In this document: positions 45,923 through 58,688 of the stretch, one piece after another
How positions within the stretch are numbered: position 1 is the stretch's first letter
Layout of the letters: each line of letters opens with the position of its first letter
Source: Anticarsia gemmatalis
Taxonomy: Eukaryota; Arthropoda; Insecta; Lepidoptera; Erebidae
Reading direction: 5' to 3'
Assembly: GCF_050436995.1 (NCBI RefSeq)
Contig: NC_134764.1
Coordinates: 3,348,001-3,412,000 of the forward strand
DNA length: 64,000 bases
The notes under the pieces: generated by a model
Told to the model about the DNA's origin: nothing
What the model saw: the letters and a program-made list of their open reading frames with translations, nothing else
Database searches by the model: none
Program-made: the position numbers and the translations under genes

Positions 45923-48900
45923 ATGTCCAGTGAAACGGCGAACAAAAATGTAAGTATGCTCATTATTTTAGTTATCCTTAAACTTGTGAAGCAATTCCTT
46001 GTAATGTAGAACTGTATGTAGTTAGGTTTTTGGATTTTTAAGCTTATTTCCTATGGTGACTATAGCGATTTTTGTCGCGGAAGTGTGTCAGTTTGAATGT
46101 AGTATTTAAATGGCGGTCAGTTCGTATGCATTCGGAATATTTTATGTGTTATTGGACGATGTGTCACTAGTTAATATTTCGAGTCCCCGTTAGTTGTACT
46201 AAATGCCTATGTTTAACCGAGTGCGGTGTTATCACGCACGGTATGATTAAGGAACATGTCGGTATACTATGTATGTTTATTCTGTAGAATGTTGATAATG
46301 AGTGTCCTGTATACTTTTGTTTGTCCCTTGATTTATTGTTTGGATGCCGAAAGATCCCTATAAACAATTTAATAACTGTAAATATATATGGGTATCTACA
46401 ATCAAAGAATTTTTCAGGATAACAATATATTTTAGGAGGATAATTTTGCAATCAATATTTAGCTTCATTACCAAAACAAACAAAATTCTCTTGATTGTTT
46501 AAATTGCTTCTTACTCCTTCACATAAAGCATTTTAAATCATGTTGTCTGTTTAAAACTACTTCTATTATATTCATAAAATAGTGTATTTTAACATTTATC
46601 AATGTCTTTGCTTTGGAGTCTATCCAACTGCTGATCATAAGGTCTTGGGTTGGATTCTCAGTTCAGCCAAGTGTTATTGGTCTTTTCTTTTTTATATTAG
46701 AATATTTATCCATAGTAGCTTGGAATTTAGTTTGGTAACATGCCCAGTATATAGCAATAGGAACTAAATATGTTAATGGGAAAACTTAAATGAATTTCAT
46801 ACATTTATATACATTCCTTCCAGTATAACAAGTATGATACTATGTATGCAACATACCGACTAATTACATATTTACTCAAAGTTTTATAGTGCATATGGCA
46901 TGTGAGTTCTTAGGGTTTGAACTGAAGAAATTTCTGAAAAGTTAAAGAATTCTATTGCTTTTTTTTGTATGACTTTTATATGTTTTTCTTTCACTCTTAG
47001 TATAAAAAAACAGTAACAAGGACTTTACTCAAAAATCAATATTTGTGTACAAATAATATTTTTTAGTTTAGTTAACTACTGTTGCATTCTTTAGAATTAT
47101 AATTTTAAATTCCTGCAGTTGGTTTTTCATGTCCAAGTTCTATTATCTAGATTGTCATACCAATGTTTCTTGACATTGATATCTTATAAGGATAGTTTTA
47201 ATATATTTTGGGTATGTAACATTAACTTTTGTTACAGTTTTCCAACCTGGAAACTCCAGGATATGTGGGGTTTGCAAACCTGCCTAACCAAGTACACCGC
47301 AAGTCGGTGAAGAAAGGTTTTGAGTTCACACTCATGGTGGTGGGTGAGAGTGGACTGGGAAAGTCAACGCTTGTCAACTCATTGTTCCTGACTGACTTGT
47401 ATCCTGAAAGAGTCATACCTGATGCTACCGGTTTGTACTTAAATTTTATTTGCTAGCACCTGTCTAAGGCATTTTTCTTGTGACAATATTTGATGATCTA
47501 GATTATGGTGATGATCTAGGATCTAAGTGTAGGCTAACAATCTGTTGAAGGTTTAATTTGGGCACAATGACACCAAGCATTTCTAATTTCTGTTGGACTA
47601 CTCTTAAAAGACAGGTAATATGCACTATATATGGGTATAGGCTCATGCTCCAAGGATATGGAATTGACATGGAAAATGGCACATGCATGCATACCCTTCG
47701 GTACAACTATAGTAATGCTGTAAACAATGTGAATATTTGTTGTCTTTGCTTTGTTTATAATAACACTATTAAATTCTCTAAACTATATCAATATTAATAC
47801 AGGCATATTACAGTAGCAATAATAACAATTTGTACATCATTCTATTGTGATATAGTCAATTAGATTCTTAAGACCTACATACCTTATATTATTATATCAT
47901 AAGCCTAAATCTACATTAACATCATTAAGTTTGTTTTAAACAACTCATGCAGATTACTCATCAAATTCTAAGAGAGTGATGTTCTCATTTCTCATTATTT
48001 TTCAATTACTAATTCTTTAAAATCCACCCTAGATATGATGTGACTTATGAGTAATATACTGGCTTTATTTTACTTTATTGATAGATAATGTCCTTCCCTA
48101 GGATAACTAATTATTGACCTTCCAAATTCAGTGTCGTTTTTTTTTGTGCTAGTGACTATGTTTCGAAATCCTATTTGTCTGCCAGTCCCACATCTTGCAT
48201 ATTAGCATATTTTATTATGTATATGTGTTCTCTAAGAAAAGAATAAAAAGACAGAATTAAATCTGTATGCAGAATATGAAGCCTCACTTGCAACCACTAA
48301 ACCATGAAAGCATTTCTGTTCAACACATCAATCTCTGCAGCTATTTATCAACATCTTATTGGAAGATGTTCACAGATTTAAGATGTCATGTTTGGCATCA
48401 ACACATTTCTACCAACATATCTGAGAGTCAGTTATCCGTAAAAAGAAAGTTATATTGTTACATGCATTAATACACTCATTACTGCTTATTTGATCAGATA
48501 ACTATCACTGTGTAAAAGCAAGCGCGCACTGATGACTTTTGTCACCGTGACTATTTCTTCACTCTTCATCAAGTCTATGCGTTATGCGCTGCTAGCTTAA
48601 AAGTAGTTGGAGCCGCCCAAAAGCCTTTTACGTAACCTACAAAGTACAAAGGCTTTAAGCGCCAATACCTTTCAGCCAATTACATGTGTGTACAGAGATT
48701 AAGGCCTCATAAGTCCACGATACGTCGTGGGTCAAATTCTACAGAGTCAATTATTTTCAGTAGGTCACAGTATAAGTTCGAATTCGAGTCTAAGGCTCTG
48801 TATTGCACAAATATATTATTTTATTATAATCTGCTGCTTACGACGTTCAGGTGAAAAAAATCCGAAGTAAAACGTCTTATGTGAAAAACCAAGTCATAAA

Positions 48901-51900
48901 CTATCTGGGTCCGAAATTTTATCAAAATCTGTTCAGTTTTTTTTGCGAGAAAGAGTAACAAACATACATCCTCACAAACATCCACATTTATCGGTGGAAT
49001 ATTATTTGTGGTTTTACTTACTATACCATTTTCTGCTTAATATTGTACAGTAAGTAGTACCTATCGCGAATAGAAACAATTATAACATAAATTATTCAAA
49101 TAAATTAATTTATAAACGTTACTTCCTGATCATTGTGGTTTTGGGGTCAACTGGAATGACCCAGTGTTTGATAAACAAGTGATTTGCATGCTAATGCACC
49201 AATATTATTATTGAAGCAAAAATAATGGAAATTATTGGGCAAAGTCCTACTAAGCTAGGTATTATTTTAAGGCATTATTTCTTTAACACATTATCCAAGT
49301 ATAGTTTCATAGTTTTGCCCGAAGGTGGTTTTTATATTGGAATAGCTGATCTTGGTAACGTGTCCGGTATATGACAATAGGCTCGCCCCTTTTTACCAAC
49401 TATACTACATGGCGATTAAATAACTATATGGCGAAGCGTGGGTGAATTTCATTCAATTCTTGCCTTCGGGTTTATACCCGACGCCACGGATCCGTGTCGG
49501 TCTATGTATGTATGAATTGCCCTAGGCACATAAAGCCATTGATATTAACAGGCAATTTTACACTTTTTAAGTAGATACACATAGCTTTAGGGAAGGAAAG
49601 GAAAAGAAGGAAATACACGACGTATGTTCCGTTAGATATGAACCTTCCCTTATACCACAAAGCCTTAAGTATCCTTTTTACCCCTTTTACATTAAAGAGA
49701 TATACCTAATTCATGAATCCATTAAATATAATTGAAGCTTAATTTCAGAGAAAACGAATCAGACGGTGAAATTGGACGCATCTACCGTTGAGATCGAGGA
49801 GAGGGGAGTGAAGCTTCGCCTGACTGTCGTTGACACGCCCGGGTATGGCGATGCTATTGACAACACCGATTGTTTCCGGGTAAGTCATTCAACGCTGCCG
49901 AAACTGTGCGAGTTGTCCAGTCTTCTGCAATTTGGGGACCTTTTAAAATTGACTGGTGCAGAGGTAGCATAAGTTATAACTTGGTATTAAATAAAAAGAA
50001 GAAACAATACTTTCGCGTTGAATTTTAACCGTCTAATTTTATAGGGGAATATATGCGAATATACATTTTACCCTATATTGCTTGACATTTCGACATATGC
50101 TACACTAGCCGTCGTCACAAGCTGATATACTACGATACTAAAATTTAAAGGTATTTCATACTCTTCAGCTAACTCAAAGTCAACTTGTGACCACGGCAAT
50201 CCCTGTTTCTTTCATTTCCATGCGACACATATAAATTATAATTACTTTAGATTATAGAAATTGAGATTTTTTTGCGTACTTAATTTATTTAGGTATTTTT
50301 GGTTTTGTGAATATTAAGTTTTAGCAAATTTGCATCAAGACAATTAAACCATTCGATTAAATTCGCATTAACCCCAGGGCAGGGTTCACAAAGAGCAAAG
50401 CCGAAATGAAACAATTTACATCAATCAATTTATATTCAAAATAAATAGAAATACAATGCTTAACTTACGTTTTATAATAAAATTTTATAGTACACTTAAA
50501 ACTGTTGTTTAGTCGTAACTAAACGCATTTAAAAGTAGCAATTACTAACTACAAAACGGAATGTATTCGAGTGTTAGATACAGTTCAAAAACCAGACAGA
50601 CTCGTAAGCTACACGCATGATTACTTCGCATTACGTATACCCTGTAATTATTGCGCGATAGTTTTAAACTCACACACACCGTTTTACACGAAGACTTTTG
50701 ATATCTGATGGTGTAAAATTCTTCAAGATGTGGGTTTGGTTTCGCACACTATATTAGCTTAGCTTTTGTTCCAAACTATGTAGGAGTCGGCTTCCAGTTT
50801 CACCGGATGCAGCCGGATATCAGTGTTTTACATGGAGCGACAGCCTTTCTGACCTCCACAACACAGTTATCTGGGTTATAACACGATACCTTTCGGTAAG
50901 ACTGGTTGTCAGGCTTTCAAGCTTCTGACTACTGTTAACGACTGTCAAAGATCTTCGAAAATGACAGCCGGGCAAGGAGCTCCCTTCCGAAATCTCCACA
51001 TATTCACTTTTTATTTGTATTCGAGTAAAACTATTGTGGTAGGTATGCCGTATGTGAGAGGAGAGACGATAATAAATTTGCGTGTGCTCAGCTTATACAC
51101 GCAAATGAATTATTGCATGATCGACTCACATGTCTCTAAATATAACTTTTATGAATCTTATAAATGCATCTTATAAAGTATCAGTCAATCTATAATTCAC
51201 TGTAAATTATACCTCATGCGATTTCATACGAAACTTTCGTTGTCATAAACATGGCTTGCTTTACGATAGGTGTAAGGTTTATTATTTATAAGCAAAGGAA
51301 ATTACTATAGAAAATATTTCGTTTTCATGTCATTCAATGCTTAGAACAATCTATCTATCTGTGGAAAAAATTCAACGACTAACTTTCAGATATGAAAAAG
51401 GGGACAGTATTATAATTAAAACCAAGCGTCGATTTTTTTTGCTACGACCAAACATCTGCGTTGAAGTACCTACATATGGAGTACTTCATACGTAAGGGCA
51501 TGTTTATTTCCTCTATTTTTCATTCATTCGTCCCAACATTCAATAAGCATACCTACCTACACGCATTCTTCACAAAGTTTTAAAAATAGACACTCGTAAC
51601 GGATATGCATTCCAGATTTAATGTGTTTGTTTATTTGCAGTCGATAATCCAATACATTGACGAACAATTCGAGAGATTCCTGCGAGACGAGAGCGGACTC
51701 AACCGGCGCAACATTGTCGACAACCGTATACATTGCTGTTTCTACTTCATATCGCCATTTGGACATGGGTAATGCGGTCATTTATAACGATTTGATTTAT
51801 AATTTCTAAACACTATTATATGCCATATACTAAGCAAATTTAGTAACTGCCAATGTGGCGTGAATCCGTCTTCTATTCAAGAAGACTCGGACACGATTCC

Positions 51901-54900
51901 CGGGTCAAGCAATGTCTAATTAGAATATTTCTCACTAGTAGTCCGGAATCGGTAAAGGGCAATAGGCTCGCCCCCTATTTCAAGGGACAAATTTTGTTAA
52001 TATCGAAACGTGGGCGGATTTCATTCATCTCTGCATAGACCCTCTGTATAACAGGCATGATATTATGCATGTTTGTATATTTAATAACCGAAGTGTTGTC
52101 AAAATTGCTCGTTCGCCATTTTAGTGGTTTTCCATTCGCTTTCCGCGTTCTGAATCCGGCCGTCCCCTCTTATTCAATAATGTATGTTATGTTTATCAAC
52201 ATTGTCGAGTTGACACCGCTGTCTTTAATTCGGACACTTTGAGTCGCTATATATCCATAGTAGTGTTTTGGAGTGACCCTCCTACCGTCTTACTAACTTT
52301 CTCCGGTGGTTCCTTGCCCCTAATTAAAGATTTTTATTCTTTTAATAGCTATTTAAAACGAATAAAATAGAACAAAATTCGTCTCGGTCAGTATTTGTCT
52401 AAAAGATACATGAATGAATAACTACAAACTCATAGGCTTCGTAATTAGTTTGGTGACTGATAAAGGGACGAAAGGTCAATTACCCATCGTGGTACTTCCT
52501 ATTCGTTATGATTCACACATTGTCGCCTAATTTATTTGTTTTTTAACACCCACGTTATTTAGTGTAGGTATACGTTTAATATTACATACACATATTTTAT
52601 TTTTTCATATAACGGTTTCTATTTATTTATGAAAAGTAGAAATCGTTTCAGATTTGGAAGTCAATAGTTTTTTATTTTCGAAATAACATACGATCTGCCT
52701 TTATAAGCTGTTAACATTATCTCGATACTAAACTCATCATAAAATAAACTTCTAAGTTGGCACAGGATTCATGCCTAAACTTTCTGGTATAACATGCGCA
52801 TTGTACCTACTATAAAATTATTGTTTCGTTTAGGTTGAAGCCGTTAGACATCGAGTTCATGAAGCAACTGCACAACAAAGTGAACATCGTGCCGGTCATC
52901 GCTAAAGCCGACTGTCTCACCAAGAAGGAGGTGCAGCGACTCAAGTCTAGGGTAAGTTGTGAAGTTTAATTGACCCTGAATTTTTACTATGGGTAGTTGA
53001 CTCCTGAAGTCCAGGGTACACTTGCGAAGTGTTGAGTCTCGGTTTTATAAAAGCTCATACTTGAATATTATATTTAACTAGCTGACCCGCGCAGCTCCCT
53101 TATTCACCAACTTTAAATCATTAAAAAACTTGTTTTAGGTAATGGAGGAAATTGAGAGAGAAGGAATCAAGATCTACCCGCTGCCAGACTGCGACAGTGA
53201 TGAAGATGAGGACTACAAGGAACAGGTACAAAATCTAAACCTAACGTAATCGGAAAGAAAAAATAAAGTCACTATTAGTAGGATATCAAACAGGCTGTGT
53301 GTAATAACTCGATTGGCTGCCTCTATTAATCCCTCATTTAAAAAATGTGCTAATCGATTTTTTATATCGTATATCTTCTTATAATGTGAGGTGCGGCAAC
53401 TGAAAGAGGCGGTCCCGTTCGCGGTGTGCGGCGCGGGGCAGCAGCTGGAGGTGCGCGGGCGGCGCGTGCGCGGCCGCCTGTACCCCTGGGGCGTGGTGGA
53501 GGTCGAGAACCCCGAGCACTGCGACTTCATCAAGCTCAGGACTATGCTCATGTTAGTATCTACTACGTAGCACTGTACAATGAACACCCGAGTAACAACG
53601 ATATCTAGGTTTCTTTTAATATGGGCACAAATATAATAATATGCTGGGTGCGTTATATTACAAATCAATATGCATTGATATGTCTACAGTCTAAAATTTC
53701 ATTTAACAATTGAAGAGCTTTTCTTAATAATGTAAGCTACTTCCACTTTTATATTAGGTCGGGGAGACAAGTTCATACATACTATAATGCGAAAAGACTT
53801 TTTCCCCGACCTAATAGATGCGAATGGAAGTCTATCTGTTTAATTTTTACGGCTAATGGCTAACTTTTTTTTTGTGTCTGTCCCCAGCACTCACATGCAA
53901 GATCTGCAGGAGGTGACTCAGGAGGTGCACTACGAGAACTACCGCTCCGAGCGACTCGCGCGCAGCGGACAAGTGCCCAAGAGACACACGTGAGTTACAT
54001 ACGACTTTCTGTCTGTCTTAATTTGTATTAAAAAGAGCTTCTTTTTTTAAAAAAAAAAAAACGAGTCAACTCCTTAGCTAAAATTTGCTCTTGTGTCACG
54101 GGGACTTTTACAGACATACAAACAACGGACACAAAGTACAACCAGACCCGAAGCAACTATTTATGAGTCACATAAAAGTTTTTGTTCCGTGTGGGAGTAG
54201 AACCCACCTTAAACACTGTGTCACACCTCAATATTTCTAAAGCTACATAATTTATTAATTTCTAAATAAAACAGCTCCCTTGATAGAAACAGTATTTTGT
54301 CATCATAATCCATTGTTAATGTGACTACGACAGTATTTACATACCACAGTTATCTCAAGTTTTCCTGTAGCAAGGAACAGGAAAAATTCTAATATCCAAT
54401 TAAAGCATAGTTGTTTGATAGCTATTTAAATATGTTTTCCTTTTTAGATCGACTGAGAGCGGATTAAGTGAGGCCGAGTCTAATGGAATCTCGAATGGTA
54501 CTGAGGATGCCGCCGACCGTGAACGAGCGCTCCGTGAGAAGGTAAACCCATCTAAATCTTCATCATATATTATCTTCGTAAAGTAGTAAAAAGAGGTGGC
54601 TGGAGCTGGAATGACTAGTAGCGTTAGACTGTTGAACTAGCAAACATTTGTAGTAAAGTTTACTGATAGAAATTATTTTCAAATATAAAATGTTGGTGAT
54701 TTAAAAAATACTTTATATGGCACAAAGTCTATACCGGGAACTACAGAGTTGTAGGTACTCAATATAGCCACATTAGTTTATATTCTCAGCGTAATTGACA
54801 CAACTAAAATCCTACACGAATTTGATAAATCCATTAACACTTTATCTGATTTAAATGTGAGGACTAATCATATACACTTACTACTCTACCTACAGACAAT

Positions 54901-55039
54901 ATAATTATAGCGCATTCTGACGTCACACTTTGTATTGCAGGAGGCCGAGCTGCGTCGCATGCAAGAGATGCTGGAGCAGATGCAGCGACAGATGCAGCTG
55001 CAGGCCGCCGGCACCACGGGCACCACCACCACCGCATAG
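45923..55039 (+). CDS. Sep1: Septin, Sep1 / SEPT2 group, 10 coding exons, 379 aa
   Basis: GTP-binding cytoskeletal protein that assembles into hetero-oligomeric filaments at the cleavage furrow and cell cortex. Exons: 45923-45949, 47238-47430, 49749-49879, 51641-51768, 52834-52951, 53139-53225, 53391-53551, 53888-53989, 54448-54541, 54941-55039; phases join throughout. Seen: a polybasic stretch before the GTPase domain (HRKSVKKG, residues 29-36), P-loop GESGLGKST (45-53), switch [11 protein letters not shown] for guanine specificity, the septin unique element with [19 protein letters not shown], and a Gln/Met-rich C-terminal coiled coil ([15 protein letters not shown]). The length agrees with Drosophila Sep1 (about 360 aa). 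The first exon carries only nine codons and is followed by a 1.3 kb intron. Introns contain decayed repeats. The exon at 53391 is unusually GC-rich. The short Thr-rich tail is variable in this family. Confidence 0.97.
46615..46860 (+). repeat. Decayed SINE-like repeat in septin intron 1
   Basis: The order 'gttggattctcagttcagcc', 'tgttattggtcttttctttt', 'atagcaataggaactaaata' and 'tacattccttccagtataac' follows the same layout as the SINE family at 2915 and 51870, but with many substitutions and losses. Confidence 0.4.
48720..48990 (+). repeat. Dispersed repeat fragment in septin intron 2
   Basis: Ends with 'tgcgagaaagagtaacaaac' and 'atacatcctcacaaac', preceded by 'tatcaaaatctgttcagttt'. This phrase set marks a common lepidopteran interspersed repeat. 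The rest of this 2.3 kb intron (47431-49748) shows no gene. Confidence 0.5.
49373..49500 (+). repeat. SINE tail fragment in septin intron 2
   Basis: Begins 'aataggctcgcccctttt' and ends with a 'cttgccttcgggtttatac' segment, the same 3' portion as in the SINE at 2915-3150. Confidence 0.45.
50755..51000 (+). repeat. Dispersed LINE-like repeat in septin intron 3
   Basis: Contains 'gtaggagtcggcttccagtt', 'cggatgcagccggatatcag', 'ctgacctccacaacacagtt' and 'aacgactgtcaaagatcttc', phrases of a repeat very common in moth and butterfly genomes. No intact frame. The rest of intron 49880-51640 shows no gene. Confidence 0.65.
51870..52075 (+). repeat. SINE-like repeat in septin intron 4
   Basis: It has 'gacacgattcccgggtcaag' as a B-box-like part, then 'gcaataggctcgccccctat' and a 3' part 'cattcatctctgcatagacc'. 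It is the best preserved copy of this family in the window besides 2915-3150. Confidence 0.55.
53078..53102 (-). repeat. Helitron 3'-end scrap in a septin intron
   Basis: CTAGCTGACCCGCGCAGCTC is the reverse complement of a Helitron 3' terminus, preceded by A on the + strand. Only about 25 bp are recognisable, 37 bp before the acceptor of the next septin exon. Confidence 0.5.
53739..53831. repeat. 93-bp imperfect hairpin in a septin intron
   Basis: TATTAGGTCGGGGA at 53752-53765 pairs perfectly with TCCCCGACCTAATA at 53803-53816, and outside it ACTTCCA (53739) pairs with TGGAAGT (ending 53831). The loop is about 37 nt with a further short AAGT/ACTT pairing. It could be a tiny MITE or a structured RNA; nothing decides between them. 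Confidence 0.6.
54100..54235 (-). repeat. SINE fragment in a septin intron
   Basis: The + strand reads 'acacaaagtacaaccagacc' and then 'gtgtgggagtagaacccacc', the reverse of a tRNA-like B box. It is related in style to the SINE at 34755-34937, but shorter and more decayed. Confidence 0.45.
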
Positions 55040-56050
55040 TGTACGCGCTCCGCACAGGTAACACTGGAAACCACTCGTATACATTTTCGAAACGAATATA
55101 TTGTTGACAAAGATTTTCTCATGTCCACACAAACCTCCGCGCACTTAAAATATTTACTTTAAGGTGGTCATGCAAATCATATTATTAAAGTGTTATAGTT
55201 TTCTTAATATTGGCAAGAATGTTTAAGGCTGGATGCTATTTATATGCCTTTTTTATATCAATACCACTGAGATCATTGTACAACCTACTATTAGCTATGA
55301 CTATGATATTATGGCGGCACTTACGATTTGATTATAATTTGATGTGCTTTGACATCGCTACCTACGTAAAAAATAATGATTGTTTCTGAATGATTTATTT
55401 ATTATTGTTATCTCCACAGTTGGACATTAGTACGGCTGTCCAGCTGCCGGCACCATGCGACGTCGTCAACTCGATCCTACGCGCCATACCGTATTGCGTC
55501 ACTTCCAATTAAACATTACTGTCGTACACACTATAATGTTCATACTTATACTTAACTTACAATGATGCAATAGGTACAAATACATGTAATATGTATTTTA
55601 TGGACTGCAAATCAGGGCCGCACTTCAACTTATTTCGATGGAGGGCCAGATAAGAGAGAGAGAGAGAGTTTACACAAGCTACTACCTTCTCTGTCTACGG
55701 CCAAACTGCAGATAAACTACAACGGAAAGAACAACATTATACAGTTTTATTAATCTTGTGCCACAGCTTCAAGTTATAGGCAATGTCACAAACTAAGTGC
55801 AATATCGAAATCATTGAAGCTACGTATTTATATGAACATTATAGTACCAAGTATTATTTTCTAACTCAAATATTATTTTCCTTTCATATTTTATAGGACG
55901 ATATTATTATAGGTATACCAATATCTATAGACAATAGAATGTTTATCTCTCTATAGCGTAAGTATTAAAGATATTGAAAATGCAATATAGAGTACAGAAT
56001 ATTCCATGTCTATTAAATTTACAGCAAAATAAATAATAAAAGTGTTATTA
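55040..56050 (+). other. Septin 3' UTR with an intron
   Basis: A GTAACA donor at 55058 follows CACAG 18 bp after the stop codon, and a TCTCCACAG acceptor precedes 55420. An intron of about 360 bp therefore probably splits the 3' UTR. Two overlapping poly(A) signals lie at 56028-56040. A short (GA)n run is at about 55650-55668. Confidence 0.55.
56028..56040 (+). terminator. Septin polyadenylation signals (two)
   Basis: AATAAA at 56028-56033 and again at 56035-56040, about 1 kb past the stop codon. Other AT-rich signals occur further on, so longer 3' UTR forms are possible. Confidence 0.5.
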
Positions 56051-58688
56051 ATAAAATGTTATGACTGGCAACACTAGAGGTAAGTTGCCAGTATTAGTGG
56101 AACTCGCTTGGTTATTTTTGTTTGTATATTTGTCATATTATCTCATTTACTCTCATGACAAATTATAGAGGCATAACTATTATACTGACATTTATATAAA
56201 CAAAATAGCCAAGTGAAGTCTTATGATATAGATAAATATTCCAAGTTTAGTGTCGTAACATATGCATATTGAATCGAAAACCAATTGTAATCGAATCGAC
56301 CTGTTAGCTAAGCGTCTACTTTATATAAGCTCGAAAAAGCGCGGGCAATTGGATACCGTACAATTGATACTGATTAGCGTGCTTTAAGATTTAAGAACTT
56401 CTGAATCGATCTAGTTAAGATTGTAACGATTCGTTCTCGAGAAAATATGTATTGTTATGTACTGCAGGAGATTTCCATTAATCGTGTTAAAAATATAGAT
56501 ATGTCGTAGAATCTCAATAACTATTCCATGTCTGCATTAAGATAGGTTTAATGTAAAGCACATTATGACTAACGCACTATTAGGGCAATAAATATTTGGA
56601 TGTATTCAATTGTAGTGACTAGAGCGTGTGCTCGTAGACTATAGACATAGAGTATTAAAAAAATAATGATGCCTATGGACAGATCTGAAAAGAATGTTTG
56701 AGATTGCCGCCTAAACGTAAACTATATAAAAGCATTAGTTTCATATACATCTGAATAAGTAACAAATAGTTTATCAGGCAGTACTTTGACAGTTGTTTAA
56801 TACATGCTGTCATTTTATCTGTCAGTTAAGTTATTCGACACTTATTCACAGGTCGTGAAACTGGCTCTAGGACTACTAAAGGCTTCGTAAACATTGGAAT
56901 GGTTCCTAAGTAAATACCTCTTATGTGGATTGCTTTGTAGTCCCTTCTTCCATATTATACATAGTGATTATAGAATGCAGACATGGGCCTAAGCAACTAA
57001 CAGTGAAATTGATTGTGCTTTTCTACCGTACAGTAAAACATAATGTTAATACATTGATTTGCAAAACGAGTTTCGAAATGCATAATCAGTTTTACCTAAA
57101 ACATAATTGTAATTTTGCGAATGTCCCAACAATGAACCATTAGGATGTCGAGTGGCCTCTGATTTATCTAAAACGCATTTACTTTTACTGTGCCATTCCA
57201 TTCTTATTCCGTCATCTTAACGACACGGAAATTATTTCTAGAGTTTTTTTATTGTGTTTGTTAACAACATTCTTAAACATCGCATCACATCTAAGTCCTA
57301 ATTAAATAGTGATGTGTCTCTTCTGATAGAATGATTAAACATTTTTTTTTATTTAATTGGCATTATTGCATTGCCTCTGCATTTCTCTCTCATGACAAAA
57401 AGTATTATTTTTTACTTTGATGACTGACATTTATTATTTTGAGTATTCCATTTTTGTATTGTCAATTTACTCTTTATTAATCCTATTAGATAATATGCAT
57501 GAAAATATATTATTATTTTTTAAGATATAATTGGAATGATGTTTGTATCGAATAGAAGGCTGAAATGCTAATTGGAGAATGTAATTATATTAAATTACCA
57601 AATTCTAACTTTAGTAGGTACTTAAAATTCTTAGTATCTCATGTATTTAGAATTTATTCCCACATTGGTGCATTTATTTTGTACTATTATATCAACTAAT
57701 TATTGTTAACTAATTGATGAATCGAATAAAATGAATCTAATAAAACTTAGAAGTTAAATTGGTGCCAAAGTTTCGAAATAATAGAAAACAGTAAAATAGA
57801 AAATCCTTAATATTTCTGAATTATTTGATTGCGAGTTAACATCTAGGTATCCATGTAATTTTATGTGAAAGAACTTCTATGTAATCATATTTTTATAGTA
57901 AATATAAACGGTTCTTACCAATATTCATTGTTTTATTAAGATAATAAACAAACCTGTCTACTTTTAAAGATGACCTGTGTTCATGCTGTGATTACATTAT
58001 GAAGAGTATAGGCACTCCCTTGCAACTAACACTTGACAAGCAGCAAGAACGATACCCAATCGTGTTCCGATTGATAATAATAGAAATATAAACATAAATT
58101 ATAATTTTATACAACGCCGTGTAATACTGATACGTGTAGGCAGAGGTGTAAATTTAAATAAAGTACATTTGCCACTTTCAATTTTAGCCCCTGTTAACAG
58201 AAGGTAGGTCTCTTGCTATATACCTACCCGCTACGTTCCTGGATTCTAGACTACTGTTGAGACCAATCAAATGAAAATTAGAAATGACCAATAAAACACT
58301 ACGCTCGACTCAGGAATCGAAAACGAGAACTTGAGATCAGCTGTCAAACACTACCGACAGCGCAGCAGTAACAGGTACAATGTATTTACTTTTAAAAAGC
58401 ATATAAAAACATATTTTTAACGGCTCTAATAACTAATAAGCTTCTACAACATAATTATTAAATAGGTTGATGTTAAATAACAAAGGAAATTTTAATTAAG
58501 CAATAATTACAAAATCAGATTAGTCATTTTGTATAGTCGATTTTATTTTACTCTACTGCACGTAGGTACATCACTAAATCTGACAAATGCTTTCGTTCGC
58601 CCGATGTCCGCCATAATCGTTTGCGAAATTTGTTATCAAACAGCAGGCGAACTAAATAGTTAAAGTGCTTATAGTTTAGGAGTGTATA
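56051..58688. other. Intergenic between septin and SART3-like gene
   Basis: AT-rich and without recognisable exons or clear repeats. The final 120 bp before 58689 should hold the SART3-like promoter. No TATA box is evident, which fits a housekeeping gene. Confidence 0.5.
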
